Assembly (NCBI RefSeq): GCF_000177335.1
Contig: NZ_ADFP01000051.1
Location: 31,702 to 95,701, forward strand
Reading direction: 5' to 3'
Length of the DNA: 64,000 bases
Source of the DNA: Pyramidobacter piscolens W5455
Lineage (GTDB): Bacteria > Synergistota > Synergistia > Synergistales > Dethiosulfovibrionaceae
The translations under genes were made by a program, and so were the position numbers. The notes under the pieces are model-generated. The model was not told where the DNA came from and ran no database searches. It saw only the letters and a list, made by a program, of their open reading frames with translations. Every line of letters begins with the position of its first letter. Position 1 is the first letter of the stretch. Positions 57,471-64,000 of this stretch are shown piece after piece.

Positions 57471-59060
57471 ATGAGAAAACGCAGTTGGATTTTGGCGGCA
57501 GCCGCGGCGCTTGCCTTGTGCGCGAGCGCGTGCGCGGCGGAAAAGGTCTTCGTTTACAACCTCGGCGTCGAGCCGAGAACGATCGATCCGGCGCTGAACA
57601 ACGCCACCGACGGCTCCACCGTCATCTACAACCTCTTCGAAGGTCTGGTGCGCGTGTCCCTTGAGGACAAGCCCGAACCGGGGCTGGCCAAGAGCTGGGA
57701 CGTCTCCGAAGACGGCCTGACCTGGACGTTCCACCTCCGCGACGGCCTCAAATGGCACGACGGCACGCCGCTGACGGCCGAACACTTCCGCTACGGACTG
57801 CTGCGCGTCGTCGATCCCAACGTCGCTTCGCCCTACGCCTTCCTCGGCTTCCCCATCGTCAACGCCGAAAACTTTTACAACGGCAAGTGCAAGGCCGAGG
57901 ACGTCGGCATCAAGGTCATAGACAACACCACCCTCGAACTGAAGCTCGCCTACCAGAACCCGCTGATGCTCGACCACCTGTCCTACCACATCTTCTTCCC
58001 CGCCAAGCCCGAAGTCGTCGAAGCCCATCCCCGCGATTGGACGACCTCGCCCGACACGATCCTCTGCAACGGCCCCTTCTATCTCACCGAGTGGAAGCAC
58101 AACGCCGAAATGACGCTCGTCAAGAATCCCCACTACTGGGACGCCGAGAACGTCAAGATCGACAAGGTGCGCGTCGTCATGATCACCGACCCCAACACCG
58201 CGCTCGCGGCGTTCAAGGGCGGCAAGATCGACTTCACCAAGCGGCTGCCTTCCATGCAGATCCCCGTGCTGCTCAAGAGCGGCCAGGCCAAGACCGTCAA
58301 CACGCTCGGCGTCAGTTTCAGCGTCTTCAACGTCACGCAGCCTCCGTTCGACAACCCGCTCGTGCGCAGAGCTTTCGCGCTGGCCGTCGACCGCCAGGGC
58401 ATCGTCGACAAGGTGACCATGGCCGGCCAGGCTCCGGCCAACGCCTACATCCCCTACGGCCTGCCCGGGCCGGAAGACGGCAAGGATTTCCGTTCCGCCG
58501 GCAAATCCTACTTCAGCAACCGTGCCCAGCCCGAAGAAGCGCGCAAATTGTTGGCCGAGGCCGGCTATCCCGACGGCAAGGGCTTCCCCAAGGTGACCTA
58601 CAAGTACAACACCAACGAGGGCAACAAGAACATCGCCGAAGCCCTGCAGGCCATGTGGAAGAGGAACCTCGGCATCGAAGTCGAGCTGTACAACGAGGAA
58701 TGGAAAGTCTTCATCAACACCCGCTTCCAGAAGAACTACCAGATCGCTCGCCACGCTTACCTCGTCGACTTCTTCGATCCCGCCAGCCTGATGGACATTC
58801 TCGTTTCCGATTCGCCCGAGAACGTCACCGGCTACAACAACCCCGAATACGACAAGCTCGTCGTGGCGGCCCGGAGCGAAATGGACCACGCCAAGCGCAT
58901 CGGCTATCTGCTCAAGGCCGAGGACATCCTCATGCAGGATCTGCCCGCGCTGCCCATCAACTACTACTCCACTCCCTACATGGTCAGCGAGCGCGTCAAG
59001 GGCATGTACATCTCGCCGCGCAACTGGGACTTCTTCCGCGGCGTCGAGATCGCCGAGTAA
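57471..59060 (+). CDS. oppA: Oligopeptide ABC transporter substrate-binding protein OppA
   Basis: 529 aa family-5 solute-binding protein. Signal peptide RKRSWILAAAAALALCASAC, with either an AxA cut before EKVFVYN or an atypical lipobox (CASAC). Signature region LAKSWDVSEDGLTWTFHLRD and GLKWHDGTPLTAEHF near residue 100 are diagnostic; the end MVSERVKGMYISPRNWDF is also family-typical. Transcribed at the end of the opp operon, with AAGGAGG upstream of the ATG and a very strong terminator after it, an arrangement allowing more binding protein than permease. Confidence 0.95.
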   Translation: MRKRSWILAAAAALALCASACAAEKVFVYNLGVEPRTIDPALNNATDGSTVIYNLFEGLVRVSLEDKPEPGLAKSWDVSEDGLTWTFHLRDGLKWHDGTPLTAEHFRYGLLRVVDPNVASPYAFLGFPIVNAENFYNGKCKAEDVGIKVIDNTTLELKLAYQNPLMLDHLSYHIFFPAKPEVVEAHPRDWTTSPDTILCNGPFYLTEWKHNAEMTLVKNPHYWDAENVKIDKVRVVMITDPNTALAAFKGGKIDFTKRLPSMQIPVLLKSGQAKTVNTLGVSFSVFNVTQPPFDNPLVRRAFALAVDRQGIVDKVTMAGQAPANAYIPYGLPGPEDGKDFRSAGKSYFSNRAQPEEARKLLAEAGYPDGKGFPKVTYKYNTNEGNKNIAEALQAMWKRNLGIEVELYNEEWKVFINTRFQKNYQIARHAYLVDFFDPASLMDILVSDSPENVTGYNNPEYDKLVVAARSEMDHAKRIGYLLKAEDILMQDLPALPINYYSTPYMVSERVKGMYISPRNWDFFRGVEIAE

Positions 59061-59068
59061 AGAGTTTT

Positions 59069-59114
59069 AAAGACAAAAAGGAGCGGGGCCTGAGCCCCGC
59101 TCCTTTTTGTCTTT
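59069..59114 (+). terminator. Terminator of the opp operon
   Basis: A 21-bp perfect stem (AAAGACAAAAAGGAGCGGGGC at the left arm, shortened here as AAAGACAAAAAGG...) with a 4-nt loop CTGA. The right arm itself ends in TTTTTGTCTTT, and the hairpin is near-symmetrical, so it may also stop convergent minus-strand transcription. Confidence 0.9.
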
Positions 59115-59198
59115 GTCGCTTCACCACAGCGCTTGCCCTGTGAAACGATCGTCAATATGATCCTGTCGTCTCTTCCGCGGGACTCATCAAACGTTTTC

Positions 59199-60527
59199 TC
59201 ACGAAAATCCGATAATAGACCGCGAAGGAAACACGGCCGTCAGCGCCCACGACACGGGATAACTCGCGACGATCGTAAGCAGTTCGCGGTTCCGGGGAAC
59301 GACGAACAGGATCCAGAGCACGCGCGAAGCGCAGGTCGCGGCGAGAGTGAGCAGCATCGGGCGCAACGTCTCCCCCGCGCCGCGGATGGCCGCGGAACGC
59401 ACTTCGCCGAATACGTAGACAAAATAAAGCGGCGACAAAAAGCGCATCAGCTCCGCCATGATCGGGATCACGTCGTGGTCGGACGGATTGACGAACAGCC
59501 TGCCCAGCGGCTCGTTCCAGAGATACAGCGCCGCGCTCAGCGCCGCGACGAGACTGATCGTCATTCCCAGCCCGACGAGGACGCCGCGGCGGACCCTTGC
59601 GAACTGCCCCGCGCCGTAATTCTGCGCGACAAAAGTCGATATCGCCGCCGCCAGAGAGTCCGCCGCCAGCCAGATCACGAAATCCAGCTTCCCGCACAGC
59701 GCCCAGGCGGCGATGTTGTTCGTCCCGGTCCCATTGGCAGCGCCCTGGATCATCATGTTGGCGACGGGATAAAGCGACGCCTGCAGCCCCACGGGAAGCC
59801 CCAGACAAACGATGGACCTCAGCGCCGGGCGATGGAAACGCGCCTGTCGAACGGAAAACCGTCCGACGCCGTTTTTTTCGTTCAGGGCGTTCAGCACCAG
59901 CAGCGCGCTGACCATCTGCGCCGCGGCGGTAGCCAGCGCCGCGCCCGAAACGCCCCAACGAAACAGCCCGACGAAGATCAGATCCAGAACGACGTTGACG
60001 CCGCCAGAGACGACAAGGACGCAAAAAGGCGTTTGAGAGTTGCCGACCGCCCGCAGGATCCCGGCCCCGATATTGTAGAGCATGGAAAAAACGAATCCCG
60101 CATAGTAAATGCGCACGTACGACAGCGTCAACGGAAAGATGTCCTCGGGAACGTCCAGCCACCGCAGGCAGGCGGGCGCCGTCGCTGCGCCGATCACGGA
60201 CAGGAGCGCTCCGCCGGCGAGGCCGAAGGCGACGACCGTATGGACGGCGTCGAGAAGCTCCCGTTTTTTCCCGGCGCCGAAAAACTGCGAGATGATGATG
60301 GCCGCCCCGCCGGACAATCCCACGAAAAAATTGATCGGCAGCTTCAGCAGACTGTAAACGGAATCCACGGCCTCCAGACCGTTTTTCCCGACGAACTGCC
60401 CGACGATCACCGCATCCGCGGTCGTGTAAAACTGCTGAAAGAAATTTCCGGCCAAGATCGGCAGAAAGAAGACCAGCAAATTTTTCCATATGACGCCCCG
60501 AGTCATGTCAAGGTTTTTATCGCGCAC
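59199..60527 (-). CDS. MATE-family efflux transporter, C terminus probably frameshifted
   Basis: 442 aa as sequenced from the GTG at 60527, which follows GGAGGAGCGCG. About 12 TM helices, MATE signatures NFFQQFYTTADAVIVGQFVG and GLSGGAAIIISQFFGAGK in the first half and GLPVGLQASLYPVANMMIQG in the second. The last residues read VFPSRSIIGFS, unlike the family. One base shift near 59230 would continue as SFAVYYRIFVRKRLMSP to 59152, a usual MATE ending, so a 1-bp indel or sequencing error is likely. Follows the ABC ATPase gene by 19 bp, probably in one operon. Confidence 0.87.
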   Translation of the reverse strand: MRDKNLDMTRGVIWKNLLVFFLPILAGNFFQQFYTTADAVIVGQFVGKNGLEAVDSVYSLLKLPINFFVGLSGGAAIIISQFFGAGKKRELLDAVHTVVAFGLAGGALLSVIGAATAPACLRWLDVPEDIFPLTLSYVRIYYAGFVFSMLYNIGAGILRAVGNSQTPFCVLVVSGGVNVVLDLIFVGLFRWGVSGAALATAAAQMVSALLVLNALNEKNGVGRFSVRQARFHRPALRSIVCLGLPVGLQASLYPVANMMIQGAANGTGTNNIAAWALCGKLDFVIWLAADSLAAAISTFVAQNYGAGQFARVRRGVLVGLGMTISLVAALSAALYLWNEPLGRLFVNPSDHDVIPIMAELMRFLSPLYFVYVFGEVRSAAIRGAGETLRPMLLTLAATCASRVLWILFVVPRNRELLTIVASYPVSWALTAVFPSRSIIGFS

Positions 60528-60546
60528 CGCGCTCCTCCCCTTCGCC

Positions 60547-62145
60547 TTACGGACGCGCACGAACGTGCGACTCGCCGTCCGCAAAACTTCTTGCCAACGT
60601 TCGCTTCCCGATCGGTTCGAGACGTTCCGCCGGCACAATCTCCGCAAATCTCCCGTCTTTCATGATCGCCGCCCGCTGGCAGAAATGCCGAATGATCCTC
60701 ATGTCGTGAGAGATCATGACAACGGCGAAACCGAACGCCCGCTGCAGCTCGTAAAGCAGGCCGAGTATCTGCTTCTGCAGGATCACGTCCAGCGCGGAAA
60801 CCGCTTCGTCGCACAAAAGGATATCCGGCTCGACGACCAGCGCCCGCGCCAACGCGACGCGCTGACACTGGCCGGTGCTGAGTTGGGGCGCGCGCCGCAT
60901 CTGCGCCTGCGGATCGATGCCCACCCGTTCCAGATAGTAACGGGCTTTCTCGTCTCGCTCCCGTTCCGTCCCCACGGCAAGATACTTCAGCGGTTCCTGC
61001 ACGAGCTGAAGAGCGCTGCGCGACGGATTCAGGCTCGCCCGCGCGTCCTGGAACACCATCTGCATCTTGCCGCACACCCATCTTCTGCGCTTCCCGCGCA
61101 GATCCGTGATGTCGCGCCCGCAGCAGACGACCGAACCGCCGTCGACGCTTTCCAACCCTGCGACGCATCTGGCCAATGTGGATTTTCCGCAGCCGCTGCG
61201 ACCCAGGATGCCGACGGATTCTCCCCTGTACAGGTCGAAACTCGCCTCCTTGAGCACGTCGATTCTATTTCCGTTCTTGCCGAAGGACTTGCAGATGTTC
61301 CTTACCCGCAGCAGCGGCGGCTCCCCCGCCCGGTCTTTCGGCGGACGTCCTCTTTCCGGCAGCGCTCTTGCTTCTATGAGCGACTGCGTATAGCTCTCCC
61401 GTGGACGAAGCAGGACTTCTTCCGTCGCCCCTTCCTCGACGACGGTCCCGTCCCGCAGGATGATCACGCGGTCGCTCGCTTCACGAGCTACGGCGATGTC
61501 GTGAGTGATCAGCAGAATCGAAAGGGACAGCCGCTTTTGCACCTGTTTCAGCAGCGCGAGAACCTCGCGCTGGCTGTCGGGGTCGAGCGCCGACGTCGGT
61601 TCGTCCGCGATCAGGATCTCCGGTTCGAGGCAGAGAATGAGCGCGATATAGACTCTCTGGCACATCCCGCCGCTGAGTTCGAACGGATACGCGTCCAGAA
61701 CGCGCTCGGGATCTTCGAACTTCAGAAGCGACAGCAGTTCCCGGCTCTTCCGCTCGAACGACTCCTCCGAACCGGCTTTGTGAAAGCGCAGCGTCTCGAG
61801 AAAATGGGCGCGGACCCTCTCGACGGGGTTGAGCGCCAGCCGAGCGTCCTGATAGATCATGGCGATCCTCTTTCCGCGCAGCGGCCGCCAGTCGAAACGC
61901 GGCGAAGCCAAGTCCAGAGGCGGCTCGTCTCCCATCCGCAGCGCGCCGCTCTCGATCCGGGCCGAGGGAGGCAGCATCCCCAGAAGCGCTTTTCCGCAGG
62001 TTGTTTTGCCCGATCCGCTTTCCCCCAGCAAAGCCAGCGTTTCTCCTTTTCGCAGGGAGAAGGAAAGCCGTCTCAGCACCTGAAGCCGTCCTTTTCCCCG
62101 ACCGTACGCCACGCCCAGATTTTCTACCGATACGGCGCGTTCCAT
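60547..62145 (-). CDS. Dipeptide/nickel-type ABC transporter, fused double ATPase
   Basis: 532 aa with two full nucleotide-binding domains. Domain 1 has Walker A GESGSGKTT, signature LSGGMCQRVYIAL and Walker B LIADEPTSALDPD. Domain 2 has GRSGCGKST, LSTGQCQRVALARAL and LLCDEAVSALDV. The first resembles DppD/NikD and the second DppF/NikE. The signature of domain 2 starts LSTGQ rather than LSGGQ. ATG at 62145 was chosen by the N-terminal family motif (SVENLGVAYGRGKG). Transports a peptide, nickel or metallophore with the two permeases upstream; the substrate is unknown. Confidence 0.92.
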   Translation of the reverse strand: MERAVSVENLGVAYGRGKGRLQVLRRLSFSLRKGETLALLGESGSGKTTCGKALLGMLPPSARIESGALRMGDEPPLDLASPRFDWRPLRGKRIAMIYQDARLALNPVERVRAHFLETLRFHKAGSEESFERKSRELLSLLKFEDPERVLDAYPFELSGGMCQRVYIALILCLEPEILIADEPTSALDPDSQREVLALLKQVQKRLSLSILLITHDIAVAREASDRVIILRDGTVVEEGATEEVLLRPRESYTQSLIEARALPERGRPPKDRAGEPPLLRVRNICKSFGKNGNRIDVLKEASFDLYRGESVGILGRSGCGKSTLARCVAGLESVDGGSVVCCGRDITDLRGKRRRWVCGKMQMVFQDARASLNPSRSALQLVQEPLKYLAVGTERERDEKARYYLERVGIDPQAQMRRAPQLSTGQCQRVALARALVVEPDILLCDEAVSALDVILQKQILGLLYELQRAFGFAVVMISHDMRIIRHFCQRAAIMKDGRFAEIVPAERLEPIGKRTLARSFADGESHVRARP

Positions 62146-62147
62146 GT

Positions 62148-62975
62148 CTAAAGCCGCACCCCCTCGTAAGGATCCATGACGTCGCGCAGGCCCTCGCCGA
62201 TAAAGTTCAGCGCCAGCACCGTAACGACGACGAAAAGGGCGGGGCCGAACAGCAGGTGGGGATGTTGGAAAAAATGGGCCCGGGCGTCCGAAAGCATGCT
62301 GCCCCACTCGGGCAGAGGCGGCTGCGCGCCCAGCCCCAGAAAGGAAAGAGCGGAAATCGAAAGGATCAGCGTTCCCAGCTCAAAGGTCGCCAGAACCGCG
62401 ACGGAGCCGATCGTTTTGGGCAAAAGCTCGCAGAAAACGATCCTCGGTTCGGACGCTCCCAGCACTCTGGCGGCCAGCACGCTGGGATCGTTCTTTATCT
62501 GCAGGACGACGCTCCGCGAAATTCTGGCAAACGGCACCCACCAGACGGCGACCACCGCAACCAGAAGCTGCGTCAGGCCGGGGCCCCACAGCGCGGCGAC
62601 GACCATGGCGAAGACCATGAACGGAAACGCCATGAGCACGTCTATGATCCGCATCAGAATCGTATCGAACGCCGTTTGGCTGTGCAGCCCCGCCAGGATC
62701 CCCAGCTGAACGCCGATCACCAGCCCCATGCCGAGCGCCGCGAAGGAAGAGACCAGCGTCACCCGCCCGCCGTAAAGCGTACGGGCAAGGATATCCCGGC
62801 CGAAACGATCCGTGCCGAACGGATGGCGCGCGCTGAAACTCTCCAGGCGCCGCGCGCTGTCCGCCGCATCCGGAGCGCAACCGGCCAGCAGCGGCGCGCC
62901 GACGACCGATACGGCGACGAGGCACAGCAGCGCCGCTCCCACAAATATTTTCGCGGAACGTTTTTCCTTTTTCAT
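62148..62975 (-). CDS. Dipeptide/nickel-type ABC transporter permease (DppC/NikC-like)
   Basis: 275 aa BPD permease. FSARHPFGTDRFGRDILART near residue 50, the EAA loop SVVLQIKNDPSVLAARVLGA, LLPKTIGSVAVLATFELGT and GLGAQPPLPEWGSMLSDA are all DppC/NikC marks. Its start overlaps the stop of the upstream permease (ATGA), and the ATPase gene starts 2 bp after its stop. Confidence 0.93.
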   Translation of the reverse strand: MKKEKRSAKIFVGAALLCLVAVSVVGAPLLAGCAPDAADSARRLESFSARHPFGTDRFGRDILARTLYGGRVTLVSSFAALGMGLVIGVQLGILAGLHSQTAFDTILMRIIDVLMAFPFMVFAMVVAALWGPGLTQLLVAVVAVWWVPFARISRSVVLQIKNDPSVLAARVLGASEPRIVFCELLPKTIGSVAVLATFELGTLILSISALSFLGLGAQPPLPEWGSMLSDARAHFFQHPHLLFGPALFVVVTVLALNFIGEGLRDVMDPYEGVRL

Positions 62976-63973
62976 ACATCGTTCCTCCGCTTTCCGGACA
63001 GGCCGGCTTCGCGCCCGCTCTTCCGCACGCGAGGATCGGCCACGATATAGGCGACCTCCACAAGGAGGTTGATCATGACGACCGCCGCGACCGTCAAAAC
63101 GGTATACCCCTGCACCGCGGGATAATCATGAAGTAAAACGCTGTTCATGGCGTAGTTCCCCAACCCCGGCCAGTTGAAGATGCTCTCGATGACGACGGAA
63201 CCGCCGATCAGATGGGCAAAAGACAGCGCAAGCGTTGTAATAACGGGAAGCAGCGCGTTCAAAAACGTCCCGCGCAGAATAAGGCTCCGCGGCAATCCGC
63301 GGGACTGCGACGCCGCGACATAAAGCTTGCCGAGCTCGGCAAGCATGACGGCGCGCACCATGCGCACGACCGGCGGCGCGCCGGCCAGTCCCAGCGCGAG
63401 CGCCGGCAGCCACAGCCGGGATAATCCCGCGTAACTGCTTATTCCGTACCAGCGCAGCCGGATCGAAAAAACAAAAAGCAAAACCAGCGAGAAAACAAAA
63501 GCCGGCAAAGAAGCCATCACGACGCACATCATACGGACCAGCCCATCCTGGAATCGGCCGGCCTTGATTGCGGAATAAAGCCCCAGCGACAATCCAAGCG
63601 CCGATTCAACCAACAAGGCGGCGGACGACAACAGCAGCGTCGCCGGGATCAAGCCGAGCAGTTCCCGCAGCACGGGGCGTCCCGTCCGCATGGAACGCCC
63701 CAGATCGAGGGCGGCCAGCCTTTTCAGCCAGCGAAGATACTGAACGGGGACGCTGTCGTTCAGCCCGTGCAGTTCCCTCAGTTCGGCCTTTCGTTCTTCG
63801 AGCATCTCCGTATTGACGCCAAGATCGTTGGACACCAGCCCCAGCGCCATATCGACCGGATCGCCGGGAGCAAAGCGCACCAGCGCGAACACGATCATGG
63901 AAGCAATCATGGAAGCAAGCAGCAGCGTAACAAGCGCGCCGCCGATCCGGCGCAAGACCAAATCTCCGCGCAT
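62972..63973 (-). CDS. Dipeptide/nickel-type ABC transporter permease (DppB/NikB-like)
   Basis: 333 aa. LVLRRIGGALVTLLLASMIA and RFAPGDPVDMAL near residue 33 are the DppB/NikB N-terminal motif; EAA-like AVMLAELGKLYVAASQSRGL, then IGGSVVIESIFNWPGLGNYA. GAGGAGGAGC precedes the ATG at 63973. It is the first gene of this minus-strand operon seen here; the substrate-binding protein is probably beyond the right edge. Confidence 0.93.
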   Translation of the reverse strand: MRGDLVLRRIGGALVTLLLASMIASMIVFALVRFAPGDPVDMALGLVSNDLGVNTEMLEERKAELRELHGLNDSVPVQYLRWLKRLAALDLGRSMRTGRPVLRELLGLIPATLLLSSAALLVESALGLSLGLYSAIKAGRFQDGLVRMMCVVMASLPAFVFSLVLLFVFSIRLRWYGISSYAGLSRLWLPALALGLAGAPPVVRMVRAVMLAELGKLYVAASQSRGLPRSLILRGTFLNALLPVITTLALSFAHLIGGSVVIESIFNWPGLGNYAMNSVLLHDYPAVQGYTVLTVAAVVMINLLVEVAYIVADPRVRKSGREAGLSGKRRNDV

Positions 63974-64000
63974 GAAAGCTCCTCCTCAAACGGACGACAA

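Noticed and set aside
1..64000. tRNA, rRNA and riboswitch genes
   Set aside because: No cloverleaf with TTCGA arm, rRNA segment or recognisable riboswitch core was found by eye in the intergenic regions; a covariance-model scan would be the decisive test.

Overview
The window looks like a chromosomal segment of a GC-rich, diderm anaerobe of the Synergistota (Pyramidobacter/Jonquetella-like). This is an inference: an outer-membrane type IV pilus secretin sits beside Gram-positive-flavoured families (Asp23/Gls24, CD1247-type zinc ribbon, the DUF1659/DUF2922 pair, a TagF-like glycerophosphotransferase) and two oligopeptide/dipeptide ABC systems suited to an amino-acid fermenter. No rRNA, tRNA or CRISPR array was recognised.

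Region by region: (1) 1-5982, minus strand, a housekeeping operon: efp, a zinc-ribbon protein, Asp23, a two-TM protein, nusB, xseA, ahcY and mtaD (cut by the left edge). (2) 6465-7757, a secreted Lys/Ala-rich hypothetical protein. (3) 8183-19538, minus strand, a tightly overlapping type IV pilus operon: two prepilin-like proteins, a PilY1-like propeller, pilB, pilT, pilC, another prepilin, then pilM-N-O-P-Q. The major pilin and prepilin peptidase are not here. (4) 19793-36959, a surface glycan locus: three GT2 or export units on the plus strand with similar TGGnAT-17-TAyAAT promoters, a Wzm/Wzt exporter, rmlBA, and a ten-gene minus-strand operon. That operon makes a dTDP-3-acetamido-3,6-dideoxyhexose (fdtABC/qdtABC type) and a phosphonate (PEP mutase, phosphonopyruvate decarboxylase, Fe-alcohol dehydrogenase, nucleotidyltransferases), and carries a TagF-like transferase and two GT2 enzymes. 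It plausibly makes a phosphonate-decorated exported glycan.

(5) 37410-48162, a decayed accessory region: an IS630 element split by an IS5-family element, a polysaccharide deacetylase, two ~400-bp direct repeats each carrying a truncated galE start, a third galE stub, an ImmA/DUF4411 pair, an AAA/DUF4143 ATPase, an IS5-derived MITE, a DinJ/YafQ pair, and a type III toxin-antitoxin locus. In the last, the promoter, two-unit RNA antitoxin and hairpin look intact but the toxin ORF is frameshifted. The two antitoxin repeats show compensatory changes in a 5-bp stem.

(6) 48176-64000: a U32/DUF3656 protein, a LysR regulator and an aminotransferase, a complete oppBCDFA operon bracketed by strong terminators, then a second dipeptide-type ABC system with a fused double ATPase, followed by a MATE exporter with a probable C-terminal frameshift. 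Start codons were chosen by ribosome-binding sites, stop/start overlaps and family N termini. Function calls come from recognised motifs and family memory, not from searches.
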